64,000 nt of DNA. Source: Lunatimonas lonarensis. Its GTDB lineage: Bacteria > Bacteroidota > Bacteroidia > Cytophagales > Cyclobacteriaceae. The notes below the pieces were generated by a model that saw only the letters and a list, made by a program, of their open reading frames with translations, searched no databases and was not told the DNA's origin. A program made the translations under genes and the position numbers. Of this stretch, positions 52,071-61,689 are shown piece after piece. Numbering within the stretch: the stretch's first letter is position 1; every line of letters begins with the position of its first letter. Location of the stretch: NCBI RefSeq assembly GCF_000390185.1, contig NZ_AQHR01000104.1, positions 62,001 through 126,000 of the forward strand. The letters run 5' to 3'.

Positions 52071-53444
52071 ATGAATCGTATAGCCGCTTTTATTCAGAGT
52101 AAGGTAAGTTTACTTACAAAAGGGAAATCAAGAACTGTAAAGGCCAAGAAGAATATTTTGGGTTCTATTCTCATTAAAGGAGGCAGTATCTTAATTTCCC
52201 TGGTGGTAGTTCCTTTGACAATAGACTATGTTAACCCGACCAGGTATGGTATTTGGCTGACTATTAGTTCCATTGTAGGTTGGTTTAGTTTTTTCAATGT
52301 AGGGCTGACGCATGGGTTACGTAATAAATTTGCTGAGTCTGTATCAAAGGGTGATACTGAGTCTGGTCGTATGTATGTAAGTACGACCTATTTCATATTG
52401 GCGTTGATATTTTTCAGTGTGTGGTTGATTTTCATTTTCGTAAATCCTTTTTTGAATTGGGCTCAGATTTTGAAGGTGTCAGAGGATATGCGAAGAGAGG
52501 TGTCAACATTAGCGGTGATTGTTTTCACCTATTTTTGCCTACAATTTGTGTTAAAGGTGATCAATACGCTTTTGACTGCTGATCAGCAGCCTGCTAAGGC
52601 CTCCCTTATTGATTTACTGGGACAAATGATTTCGCTGGCTATTATAGCAATACTCGTAATAACCACTGAGGGCTCTTTGGTTAATTTAGGTTTGGCACTT
52701 TGTTTAGCACCAATTGTTGTTCTAATATTGGCAAATGTATATCTTTTCAAAGGTAAGTATAGGTTGTATAGTCCACGGATTTCTGCAATTAATGTTAGCG
52801 AATCGAAAGGATTGTTTAACTTAGGGTTTATTTTCTTTATTATTAGTATTGCTAGTTTGATACAGTACCAGTCAGCAAATATTATTATTGCTCGTAGTTT
52901 TGGGACTTATGAAGTTACTTCTTATAATATTGTGTATAAATATTTCAATATCTTGGGTATGGCGTTTGGTATCTTTTTATCTCCTTTTTGGTCTGCTTCC
53001 ACTGACGCATATCTTTCAAATGATATTCAATGGATAAGGAATGCGATCAAGAAATACCTGTTTTTGATTGTACTGCTTGTTTTTGGAGGGATAGGGATGC
53101 TGGTGTTTTCTCCTCAGGTTTACGATTTTTGGCTTAAGGGTCAGGTTGAAATTGACTTCATTTTATCAGTCTGGGGTTTTATATTTTTTATATCCTTTAT
53201 GTTTGGCAATCTTTTTGTTAATTTTCTGAATGGTATAAGTGCTTTGAGAATTCAATTTTGGTGTAGTCTTATCAGTCCATTTGTGTACGTTGCGGTAGCT
53301 ATTTTGCTGATAAGGTATTTTGAAATGGGCTTGAAGTCACTATTTATTGCTTCTCTGGTAGCGAATTTTAATGGGATCCTCGTCGCTCCCATTCAATATT
53401 ATTTGATCATTTATAAGAACAGAAAAGGTATATGGGTGAAATAG
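52071..53444 (+). CDS. Oligosaccharide flippase (Wzx-like)
   Basis: A 457-residue integral membrane protein with about 12 to 14 hydrophobic helices and a family-like N-terminus (ILIKGGSILISLVVVPLTIDYV near residue 34). It flips undecaprenyl-linked repeat units across the inner membrane. The ATG at 52071 was used; a GTG at 52044 would add nine residues. It overlaps the next glycosyltransferase by 13 bases and is close behind Wzc, so all are in one transcription unit. Confidence 0.9.
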   Translation: MNRIAAFIQSKVSLLTKGKSRTVKAKKNILGSILIKGGSILISLVVVPLTIDYVNPTRYGIWLTISSIVGWFSFFNVGLTHGLRNKFAESVSKGDTESGRMYVSTTYFILALIFFSVWLIFIFVNPFLNWAQILKVSEDMRREVSTLAVIVFTYFCLQFVLKVINTLLTADQQPAKASLIDLLGQMISLAIIAILVITTEGSLVNLGLALCLAPIVVLILANVYLFKGKYRLYSPRISAINVSESKGLFNLGFIFFIISIASLIQYQSANIIIARSFGTYEVTSYNIVYKYFNILGMAFGIFLSPFWSASTDAYLSNDIQWIRNAIKKYLFLIVLLVFGGIGMLVFSPQVYDFWLKGQVEIDFILSVWGFIFFISFMFGNLFVNFLNGISALRIQFWCSLISPFVYVAVAILLIRYFEMGLKSLFIASLVANFNGILVAPIQYYLIIYKNRKGIWVK

Positions 53445-54706
53445 GCATTGAAGAAGGGGGTAGGAAGGTGGTTCACCTGCAGTTTGGAAGTAGTCCATCT
53501 GGAAATTATACGATTCGGCTGCATGAGGCTTTTCTAGCATATGGGTATGATTCGTACGTTTTATCCCTTTATTCTGAGGTTGTAGGAGACCCAAGAATAG
53601 TTTCTTTGGGAGCGTTTGGTAAAAATGTACGTCGGTTGAACCAGAAAATTCAGGATTATTTAACTAGGAATAAACCAAAGGAATCAGGGGCATTTTCTCT
53701 GTCTCTATTAGGTTCAGATATCAGCAATCATCCGGTTGTTAGGCAATCTGATGTCATTTACGTGCACTGGGTTTTAGGGGGCTTCTTAAGCGTAAGGAAC
53801 TTAAAGCAACTTGCCTCCCTAGGCAAGCCTATGGTGATGATTCTGCATGATATGTGGACGATCACCGGAGGCTGTTCCTATAGTTTCGATTGTGATAAGT
53901 TTTTGACACATTGCGGAAATTGTCCGGTGTTTCCCGAGGATAAGGAAGTGGATACTTCGTATAAACAATACGAGGAGAAGATGGAGTTTTACCGTTCATT
54001 TCGGAATCTGTTTTTCGTTTCCCCCAGTCATTGGTTAGCTGATCTAGCCAAGCGTGCCGAGATTACTAAAGGTAAGCCCGTATATAGGATCCCAAATCCG
54101 ATCGATCAAAACCTGTTTAAACCCTTTGATAAGTCGGTAGCTAAGGGAATTCTCGGTCTTGCAGCGTATGACTATGTGATATGTTTTGGCGCCAATAAGG
54201 TGCATAGTCCCTATAAAGGATGGACGTATTTGAAGGATGCGGTTGTTAAGTTGAAAAGTGAGCTGCCCAATAAAGAGATCGTAATGTTGGTTTTCGGGAG
54301 TGCTGCATCTGAGGAGATTTCAGAGGCCATCCCTTTTCCAATAAAGTTTATGGGGTTTATCAGGGATGACTATACGACCAACCTTGTTTACAATGCTTCC
54401 GATGTATTTCTTGCGCCATCCTTGGCGGATAATTTGCCTACTACCATAATCGAAAGTTTATGCTGCGGAACGCCGGTGGTTGGATTTGAAACTGGAGGTA
54501 TACCTGAAATGATCTCCCACAAATCAAACGGGTATATAGCTGCTTATCGGGATGCAGATGATTTCTGTAAGGGGATTGTTTATTGTCTCGAAAGAAAGCT
54601 GGTTGGCAAGCTACTTCCCGAGTACCAAGTGGACGTAATTATGGATCAGCATGCGAGTTTAATTTCCTATATGGAGCAAGAGGTGTATGACAATGGTCAA
54701 AGCTAG
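53432..54706 (+). CDS. Glycosyltransferase family 4 (WcaC-like)
   Basis: A 424-residue GT-B enzyme. The N-terminal half has the Cys-rich motif HDMWTITGGCSYSFDC and CGNCPVF, typical of WcaC-type and related capsule glycosyltransferases. The C-terminal half has SLADNLPTTIIESLCCGTPV with the E-x7-E type motif. It overlaps both neighbours (13 and 20 bases), so translation is coupled within the operon. The sugar is unknown. Confidence 0.9.
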   Translation: MGEIGIEEGGRKVVHLQFGSSPSGNYTIRLHEAFLAYGYDSYVLSLYSEVVGDPRIVSLGAFGKNVRRLNQKIQDYLTRNKPKESGAFSLSLLGSDISNHPVVRQSDVIYVHWVLGGFLSVRNLKQLASLGKPMVMILHDMWTITGGCSYSFDCDKFLTHCGNCPVFPEDKEVDTSYKQYEEKMEFYRSFRNLFFVSPSHWLADLAKRAEITKGKPVYRIPNPIDQNLFKPFDKSVAKGILGLAAYDYVICFGANKVHSPYKGWTYLKDAVVKLKSELPNKEIVMLVFGSAASEEISEAIPFPIKFMGFIRDDYTTNLVYNASDVFLAPSLADNLPTTIIESLCCGTPVVGFETGGIPEMISHKSNGYIAAYRDADDFCKGIVYCLERKLVGKLLPEYQVDVIMDQHASLISYMEQEVYDNGQS

Positions 54707-55949
54707 TCTAAAGCAACGTGTTAGATATGTTCTTTCGCATGATAGGCAGGAGATTTTACTGCTTAATCTTTTTTGGCTTGGGTTTCTACTTTATACCCTT
54801 GCTTGGACAATTACATCAAGCCGTCAAACAAATTTCGTTGTTTTCCAGTCTGTGCAGATCGTTGGCATTCTTCTGATGATCCCAACTGGATATAAGTTAG
54901 TCAAATTTGAATTTGACAGCCATTATCAGAAGGTTATTTTTTTTATGATTGTTTTTTGGGCAGGTATTATTTTTTTGCGTGGACTTTCATTTGAAAAGGA
55001 GGCGTTAAAGTTGATGCTTCTTAACCCCTGGTTTGGTGGATTCCTTTATTTTGTCCCACTTATTATGCTATTCCCGAAGAAGTTAATATACTACAAGAGA
55101 ATGTTTGATGTTATCATGGTTTTAGGGGTTTTTTTTATCATCTACTCAATCCTTTTTCGTGGTGATCTATTAGAGACGGAGAAGAATGTTTTAAGTAGGG
55201 AAATAGTTGAATATTTTTCTAAGACCTTAGCAGTTGCTGTAAGTTTTATATTGATGACTTACTTTTATCATTCGAAACGTAGAAATCTAGCAGCATTTGG
55301 CATTTTGGCTTTATGTATATTTTTTGCGATTATTAGGGCAAGGAGGGGGTTGCTTTTCATGACGTTGGGTAGTTTGTTTTTAGTATTTGTATTATTTTGG
55401 ATAAATACAAAGTACAAAATTGTAATGTTTTTGTTATCGGGAGGTGTTTTGGTGCTGTTAGGATCCGTGTCCGTTTATTTGGTGACAAGTTCGGAGGCGG
55501 AGTTTGTGTCTTACCTTCAGCAGAGGGGAGTTGAGGACACGCGTACTGGAGTGGAGCGATATTTTTTCAGTGACATGGAGGGATTAGATTGGGTAATAGG
55601 GAGAGGAATGATGGGTATGTATTATTCACCTACGATGGGTCAGGGCAATTATAGAGGTACCATCGAAACAGATTATTTAAATATGGTTTTAAAGGGAGGG
55701 TTGGTGCAAGTTGTGTTGTTTTTGCTGATTCTCGTCCCAGCGATTTATAAGGGCTTATTCCAATCTAGAAATACACTTTCTAAAGCAGCGGCTCTTTGGA
55801 TTCTTTTTTGGATGGTCAATACACACCCTTCTACTGTTCAGGTATTTACTATGAATTATATACTTGTTTGGATCGGAGTTGGGATTTGCTATTCTGATAC
55901 GTTGCGTAACTTGTCGGAAAAAGGATTGCGGGTTTATTTTATGATATAA
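54687..55949 (+). CDS. O-antigen/capsule polymerase (Wzy-like)
   Basis: A 420-residue membrane protein with about 10 to 12 hydrophobic helices. It has a large loop near 265-340 that contains the conserved GRGMMGMYYSPTMGQGNYRG stretch. Wzy sequences vary greatly, so the call rests on topology, loop and position between glycosyltransferases. It starts 20 bases inside the upstream gene and is followed 3 bases later by the next one. Confidence 0.8.
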   Translation: MTMVKASLKQRVRYVLSHDRQEILLLNLFWLGFLLYTLAWTITSSRQTNFVVFQSVQIVGILLMIPTGYKLVKFEFDSHYQKVIFFMIVFWAGIIFLRGLSFEKEALKLMLLNPWFGGFLYFVPLIMLFPKKLIYYKRMFDVIMVLGVFFIIYSILFRGDLLETEKNVLSREIVEYFSKTLAVAVSFILMTYFYHSKRRNLAAFGILALCIFFAIIRARRGLLFMTLGSLFLVFVLFWINTKYKIVMFLLSGGVLVLLGSVSVYLVTSSEAEFVSYLQQRGVEDTRTGVERYFFSDMEGLDWVIGRGMMGMYYSPTMGQGNYRGTIETDYLNMVLKGGLVQVVLFLLILVPAIYKGLFQSRNTLSKAAALWILFWMVNTHPSTVQVFTMNYILVWIGVGICYSDTLRNLSEKGLRVYFMI

Positions 55950-55952
55950 ACT

Positions 55953-57029
55953 ATGAATAAGAAGGATATGAAATATAAGGTAGCTATTATCACAAAGCCT
56001 ACCTTTGCCAGCCCGAGGGTTTTGTCGGACTGTTTGGCTCAGTTTCTAAAGGAGCGAGGGATGGAGGTTTCTGTGTTTTATGAGATCGCGTTTTTTAAGC
56101 GTCTTTTGAGTTTCTCGAGGGTGCGAAACAGGTATTCATGGCTCGCTTGGACCACCTATAAGTTACTGAATTTTGGCAGAGATAGACGTTTCGTTCGCAG
56201 AATGTCGGCATTTGATTTTGTTGTGATTGCAGAGACAAGCCCAAAATGCTATCTTAAAGATGAGTACGATTTTGTCAAAGGTAAGAGGATCCTAGGCGGC
56301 ATTCCGATGGTTTATCACGGAGTTTACTACTTGGGCAATGCTCCGACGATATTGGATATGTTTGAACGGGAGGGACAAAATGATTCTACGATTTTCGATT
56401 GGCATTTGGCCGTTTCGTCCGTAACTGAGGTACGATCAACACCCACCCCTCCTTGGAGCCAAATCGGAATGTACCTAAAATCAAGTGGGTTGAAGCCGGA
56501 GATAAAGCGCCGAACGTTTGCGGTTGTCGATTTTGAGCGGGAAGGAAGGGAACAGATAAGGAACGAGCAGATCCAGGTTTTAAAGGATTTGGACATTCCC
56601 TATGTAGCCCTAAGTGGTAGCATGTCAATTGATCAGATTAGGGAGATTTACAGGCAAGCCACCTACTATTTTATCCAGTTCCCAGAGTCATTTGGTCTGC
56701 CAATAGCAGAGTGTTTAAGCTGTGGGGCCTACGTTTTTATGCCGGATAGTTCTTGGGCTATGGCCTGGCGGCTGGACGAGAACCCAGAGGTACATGGCCC
56801 TGGAAAGCTGGCCGATTGTTTTGTGGTTTATGACAATCATATGGATCTTACCAATAGATTAAGGGCATTGGAGGAGGCGTATGATTTAGAGGATACGCCC
56901 CGGAAGGTTTTTTCCTCATTTTTAGCCAATTATAGAAGCTATTACGAGGGCAGCGAAGAAGGATACAATGCTTTCTTGGCCTATTTGGAACAAAATATAC
57001 ACCCAAAGAGAATAAAGAAAGTGGGATGA
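55953..57029 (+). CDS. Glycosyltransferase, GT-B type
   Basis: A 358-residue enzyme. The N-terminus is KVAIITKPTFASPRVLSDCL, and the donor-binding region is PESFGLPIAECLSCGAYVF (near 245). An internal segment, GGIPMVYHGVYYLGNAP, resembles a catalytic loop. The gene overlaps the next by 4 bases (ATGA). The substrate is unknown. Confidence 0.85.
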   Translation: MNKKDMKYKVAIITKPTFASPRVLSDCLAQFLKERGMEVSVFYEIAFFKRLLSFSRVRNRYSWLAWTTYKLLNFGRDRRFVRRMSAFDFVVIAETSPKCYLKDEYDFVKGKRILGGIPMVYHGVYYLGNAPTILDMFEREGQNDSTIFDWHLAVSSVTEVRSTPTPPWSQIGMYLKSSGLKPEIKRRTFAVVDFEREGREQIRNEQIQVLKDLDIPYVALSGSMSIDQIREIYRQATYYFIQFPESFGLPIAECLSCGAYVFMPDSSWAMAWRLDENPEVHGPGKLADCFVVYDNHMDLTNRLRALEEAYDLEDTPRKVFSSFLANYRSYYEGSEEGYNAFLAYLEQNIHPKRIKKVG

Positions 57030-58345
57030 GAGATTTGCCGAGGGTACTTATTTTAAATCAACCGTTTAATAGTCAATCGGGAGGAGGGATAACGCTATCT
57101 AATCTTTTCTCCGATTGGGATAGGGACAAATTGGCTGTCCTCTGCCCTTCTTATTTGATTAATGACGGTACAGAAGGCCATATTTGCCAGAATTACTATC
57201 AGTTGGGTTCAAAGGAGCACAAATGGCTTTTTCCGTTTAATTTCATCGCCAAGAAGCACTATTCCGGGCCATTGCTCATTAGCAGGGAAAAGTCATTGAG
57301 ACCAAATGCCAAATCGGCGTCCCTCAGAAAGAGACTTCTGTCCGATTATTTGAATCCCATGTTCAGGGCTACTGGTATGGCGCACTGGATTTCCCGTTAT
57401 GAGCTGTCGGATGAATTGAAAAATTGGCTCAACGCCTTCAACGCTGATATTATATATGCGCAGGCACAGAGACGTGAAAACCTGCTTTTTTGCCTTGTGG
57501 TACAAAAATACCTAAATAAGCCAATGGTCTTTCACATGATGGATGATTGGGTAGCGTGGGTGCCAAAAGGAAAGATTTTTGGAGTGGATTGGAGCAGGCA
57601 AATAGATATTGATTTTAGGGAAGTATTGAAAGCTTCATCGTTGCATCTAAGCATCAGCGATTTGATGGCAAAAGAATACCAGGAAAGATACGGCTATCGA
57701 TTTATTCCATTTCATAATCCCATTGATGTTGATTTCTGGAGAAGAGGGCAGCGGCAAAGCTATGAGCTATCAGAAGTCCCAGAGATCTTATATGCTGGAA
57801 GAGTAGGGTTGGGAATTTCGGAGAGTCTTAAGATAATGGCCCGTGCGATCACGTCGTTGAATAAAGATTTAGGCCTTCGTATTCGATTCGTTATTCAAAG
57901 TGGCGATAAAGAACATTGGATGGATGAATATGAAGTGGTACAGCATCGATCGTTCGTAGAGTATAGCGAGTTGCCAAGTAGATTTGGAACGGCAGACATC
58001 TTGTTTTTGCCGTACGAATTTGCGAAGGAAGCAATACAGTTCTTTAAATACTCGATGCCAACGAAGGCTTCCGAATATATGGTCTGCGGAACCCCTATAC
58101 TTATCTTTTCCCCGGAGGAAATGGCTATCGTTTCCTATGCCAGGGTTTACGGATGGGCTAAGGTAGTTACCGAAAACAGTCTTGATTCGCTGATTAATGC
58201 GTTAAAGGAACTTTTAGGCGATACTGAAATTCGGCAGTCGATAGGAACAAAGGCGATTTCAGTGGCAGCGGAAAGGCATGACGGGTTTTTGGTTAGGACC
58301 GAGTTTATGCGTTTACTTGGTGGGTTGGTGAATTCTGATAACTGA
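57026..58345 (+). CDS. Glycosyltransferase, GT-B type
   Basis: A 439-residue enzyme. The N-terminus is RVLILNQPFNSQSGGGITLSN, with a donor site around PTKASEYMVCGTPILIFSPE (near 350). The mid-protein FHMMDDWVAW fits GT4-like enzymes. It is coupled to the upstream gene by a 4-base overlap. A 115-base gap follows, ending with an AGAGGAAAAAATAAGAAG stretch before the next start. Confidence 0.85.
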   Translation: MRDLPRVLILNQPFNSQSGGGITLSNLFSDWDRDKLAVLCPSYLINDGTEGHICQNYYQLGSKEHKWLFPFNFIAKKHYSGPLLISREKSLRPNAKSASLRKRLLSDYLNPMFRATGMAHWISRYELSDELKNWLNAFNADIIYAQAQRRENLLFCLVVQKYLNKPMVFHMMDDWVAWVPKGKIFGVDWSRQIDIDFREVLKASSLHLSISDLMAKEYQERYGYRFIPFHNPIDVDFWRRGQRQSYELSEVPEILYAGRVGLGISESLKIMARAITSLNKDLGLRIRFVIQSGDKEHWMDEYEVVQHRSFVEYSELPSRFGTADILFLPYEFAKEAIQFFKYSMPTKASEYMVCGTPILIFSPEEMAIVSYARVYGWAKVVTENSLDSLINALKELLGDTEIRQSIGTKAISVAAERHDGFLVRTEFMRLLGGLVNSDN

Positions 58346-58460
58346 AGGAGAAGATCGAAGATGACGCATGAATTACACTATTCGATGACCTTAATCCATA
58401 CGAGATATACCGTCCCCTTGGGATCATCCAGCGGGTTTAAAAAGAGGAAAAAATAAGAAG

Positions 58461-59477
58461 ATGAAGAGGTTTTTTTTGTATCCGTTAAATCAGCAGGCCA
58501 AGGGTTCTCCAAATCCGTATATGGAGAATTTTAAATCATCGCTCACTCAGAAAGCAATAGTTGTCAATTCCGCTGCCCCCAATAGAGGTGTGCTGAATTT
58601 ATATTTATTTTATTTTAAAACTGATATTTATATCCTAAACTGGATAGAGTTTGTTGAGGAAAAGAAATTCGGTTGGTTACAAGTTTTTTTGTTCAGGATT
58701 TTTTGTGCCATTACGCGGTTCTCAAGCAAAAAAATTATTTGGATCCTTCATAACAAAGGCTCGCATTTAAAAAAGGATAAAAAAGACAAGCATGGAGGGC
58801 TTTTTTCGGTAATGATGAACGTTTCAGACCATATCATTACACATTCTCAGGAAGGTGTCCGGTTTGTGAAGAAAATGTACCCATTTGCAGTTGAAAAAGT
58901 TAGGGTATTTACCCACCCGATTCTTCCTCCTTTTTCTGATGGTTCGCATAAGGAGAAGGAATACGATTTGTTGATTTGGGGAGCCTTGCATCCGTATAAG
59001 GGCGTAGATCTATTTTTAGCCCATGTTAAGTCAACACCTAGCTTCAATAATTTCAAAATCCTTGTCATAGGCAAGTGTTTTGATGAAGTTTACGAAAAAA
59101 AGCTAAGGGAGAACCTTTCTGAGAATGTGCAATTCTTTGATGGAACCCTCTCTTTACAAGAGATATCGCAATTTGCCTCCAATTCAAAGTTTGTTTTGTT
59201 TACCTATCAATCGGAAACCGTAATAAGTTCAGGGGCATTTATGGACACGCTGAGGATGGATACGCAAATTATAGGCCTTTCACATGCGGTTTTCGAGGAT
59301 TTTCAATACCTTTCGAATGTACATACCTATAGTCAGTTTATTGAAATACCTGGCATAATAAACAGATATCGCTTTGGTGATGGACTTAGTTTCGACATGA
59401 GACAGCAACTTTATCTTGATAATAGCTGGGATGTATTTACTGATAACATTTTAGGGGTTATTAAAGGAGGATCATAG
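58461..59477 (+). CDS. Glycosyltransferase (GT-B type)
   Basis: A 338-residue protein. The segment WILHNKGSHLKKDKKDKHGG and the later LIWGALHPYKGVDLFLAHV (near residue 172) are typical of the GT4-like enzymes found in capsule loci. It lacks a clear E-x7-E motif, so activity is less certain. The first residues MKRFFLYPLNQQAKGSPNPY are hydrophilic, so no membrane anchor is expected. Confidence 0.75.
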   Translation: MKRFFLYPLNQQAKGSPNPYMENFKSSLTQKAIVVNSAAPNRGVLNLYLFYFKTDIYILNWIEFVEEKKFGWLQVFLFRIFCAITRFSSKKIIWILHNKGSHLKKDKKDKHGGLFSVMMNVSDHIITHSQEGVRFVKKMYPFAVEKVRVFTHPILPPFSDGSHKEKEYDLLIWGALHPYKGVDLFLAHVKSTPSFNNFKILVIGKCFDEVYEKKLRENLSENVQFFDGTLSLQEISQFASNSKFVLFTYQSETVISSGAFMDTLRMDTQIIGLSHAVFEDFQYLSNVHTYSQFIEIPGIINRYRFGDGLSFDMRQQLYLDNSWDVFTDNILGVIKGGS

Positions 59478-59555
59478 CTGATATATGGCTTTGGTTTGGA
59501 CTATGGAGTGGTTTTGGGGAAAATGAAATTTGGTAATCATTAGAGTCGTTTTTTT

Positions 59556-60764
59556 ATGAATAGTATGGATAATGTGCGAATTGAAGAGTCGTTTGAGAGA
59601 CTATTGGGCTATTGTGAAAAGGAGGGTTTTAAGGGATATGACCCCTATGATGGCCTGAACAGTAAACTTTTTAAGTCTATACCTTTTTTTTCAAATAATC
59701 GGTATGTGAAGCTGGCTTGGATCCAGTTTTTTAAACGATCTCCGGTAAATTTCAGGAGGTTGGTAGGGGTTGAGAAGGAATTTAACCCCAAGGCAATTGG
59801 CTTATTCTTAAGTTCTTATTGCATTCTGTATAAAATGGATAAGAAGCCCGAGCATTTGAAGAGAGTCAATGAATTGGCTAGTTTGGCGTTGGATCTGAGG
59901 ACTAAGGGATGGAGTGGAAGCTGTTGGGGATATAATTTCGATTGGCAGGCGAGGGCTTTTTTTCAGCCAAAAGGAACCCCAACGGTGGTTGCTACGACTT
60001 TCGTGGCAAATGCATTGTTAGACGCGTTTGAGATTACAAATGATAGGAGGCTGCTTGATGCAGCTAGGAGTGCCTGTGACTTCGTTTTGTGCGATTTAAA
60101 TCGTACGCCGGATGAAAGTGGTAGGGGCTTTTGTTTCTCCTATTCTCCTCTTGACACAAGTGTCGTTTATAATGCCTCGCTTCTGGGAGCCCGTTTATTG
60201 TCACGTGTGTACAGCCACACAAATGAGGACACGTTGATTCAAGAGGCAAGAAGCGCGGTACTCTTTGTTTGTGAAAGACAGCTTTCCAATGGTTCTTGGC
60301 CATATGGGGCTTATGATTTTCACCAATGGATCGACAACTTTCATACCGGCTACAATTTGGAATGTATCGCTGATTTTCAGCGGTTTTCTGGGTCGCATGA
60401 GTTCGATGGCGTCCTACGAAAAGGCTTTGAGTTTTATATAGAGACTTTCTTTTCCGATGAGGGTATCCCTAGGTATTACAGCCACCAAACCTATCCCATT
60501 GACGTTCACACTACATCCCAACTTATGGTTACGGTGGCTAAATCGGGAAATTTCGCACGGTATGGTCAAACTTGTAAGAACGTATTGCTTTGGACGATTG
60601 CGCATATGCAGTCGAAAAAGGAGGGGCGTTTCTTTTACCAAATAAATAGGTTTTTCACCTCCAGGATTTCCTATATGAGGTGGTCTCAGGCTTGGATGGT
60701 TTATGGGATGTCCGTTTATTTACAGGAGGTTTGGAAAATAAACCAGGAATGTTCAGATAGGTAG
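59556..60764 (+). CDS. Unknown protein with alpha/alpha-toroid-like features in the polysaccharide locus
   Basis: A 402-residue soluble protein, W/Y-rich, with repeats resembling the six-hairpin barrels of glycoside hydrolases and lyases: WQARAFFQPKGTPTVVATTF, then SVVYNASLLGARLLSRVY and NGSWPYGAYDFHQWIDNFHT. Similar proteins in Bacteroidota capsule loci are often mislabelled delta-aminolevulinic acid dehydratase. A glycan-editing role, possibly in uronic-acid chemistry, is only inference. No signal peptide was seen. Confidence 0.45.
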   Translation: MNSMDNVRIEESFERLLGYCEKEGFKGYDPYDGLNSKLFKSIPFFSNNRYVKLAWIQFFKRSPVNFRRLVGVEKEFNPKAIGLFLSSYCILYKMDKKPEHLKRVNELASLALDLRTKGWSGSCWGYNFDWQARAFFQPKGTPTVVATTFVANALLDAFEITNDRRLLDAARSACDFVLCDLNRTPDESGRGFCFSYSPLDTSVVYNASLLGARLLSRVYSHTNEDTLIQEARSAVLFVCERQLSNGSWPYGAYDFHQWIDNFHTGYNLECIADFQRFSGSHEFDGVLRKGFEFYIETFFSDEGIPRYYSHQTYPIDVHTTSQLMVTVAKSGNFARYGQTCKNVLLWTIAHMQSKKEGRFFYQINRFFTSRISYMRWSQAWMVYGMSVYLQEVWKINQECSDR

Positions 60765-60898
60765 TGTTGACCTTGGGAAAGTACGATAGAAATTTAATAA
60801 GAATAGAGGGAAAAAACGGAGTATCTTGGAAGATCGGTACCTGAGAGGTTTTGTAAGGGTATAAATTCCATGTGATCAATTGAAAAAAACAAAAGGAT

Positions 60899-61627
60899 AT
60901 GAAGAAGGACATTAGTGGATTGGACATATATACGGATACATACGAAGATATCATAGGGGAAATTACTAGTTGTATCGAGTCGAAGCAGAAGAGGCAGATT
61001 TGTGCCCTAAATGTTTATAAAATGGCTTACATATATAAGTCTTCTGATTTTTATGAAAAAATACGAAAAATCGAATTATTGATTGCAGATGGTGTTAGTA
61101 TCGTTTTGCTTTGTGCCATGTATGGGTATCGCGTAAAGGAAAGGATCACCGGTGTCGCTTTATTCGAGAAGTTGCTCGAAAAGGGCGATGCGGGGAAATG
61201 GAAAGTGTTTTTGTTAGGAGCTAAACCAGCTGTTATCCAAGAAACCCAGCGTCGTATACACGAAAGCTTTCCAAATTTGAATGTTGTCGGATGTATTGAC
61301 GGTTACTTTAAAGATGAAAACAGTGTGATTAATGAGATAAACGAGGCTAAACCCGATATACTTTTTGTCGCTATGGGATCTCCTATCCAAGAAGATTTTC
61401 TGGATAAGAATCGGACAAATTTAAACGCAACAATTTTTATGGGATTAGGGGGGACGTTCGATGTGTTTTCCGGCTTAACGCCAAGGGCACCTCGCTTTTT
61501 TCAGTCGATAGGTTTGGAGTGGCTGTATAGGATGATAAGAGAGCCCAGTAAATACTTTAAACGTTATTCCAATACTATACCTGTGTTTGTGTATCATTCA
61601 ATCAGGAATTATTTCGTTAGAAAATAG
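60899..61627 (+). CDS. WecG/TagA/CpsF family glycosyltransferase
   Basis: A 242-residue GT26 family enzyme that usually adds N-acetylmannosamine or a related sugar to a lipid-linked acceptor. The early IADGVSIVLLCAMYG, the VFLLGAKPAVIQET block near residue 103 and MGLGGTFDVFSGLTPRAPRF with EWLYRMIREPSKYFKRY near the end are all canonical. It is the most secure of the specific sugar-transfer calls here. Confidence 0.92.
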   Translation: MKKDISGLDIYTDTYEDIIGEITSCIESKQKRQICALNVYKMAYIYKSSDFYEKIRKIELLIADGVSIVLLCAMYGYRVKERITGVALFEKLLEKGDAGKWKVFLLGAKPAVIQETQRRIHESFPNLNVVGCIDGYFKDENSVINEINEAKPDILFVAMGSPIQEDFLDKNRTNLNATIFMGLGGTFDVFSGLTPRAPRFFQSIGLEWLYRMIREPSKYFKRYSNTIPVFVYHSIRNYFVRK

Positions 61628-61689
61628 ATTCCTTTGGTATAGTTATGTTTGGTAGTTTATTTGGTTTTTGTGCTGTCTAGGTTTGGTTT

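Noticed and set aside
58346-58460. A possible fifth leader element (CTATTCGATGACC ... AATAAGAAGATGAAG)
   Set aside because: The end resembles copy 3, but the 5' box and spacing do not fit well, so it was not counted.
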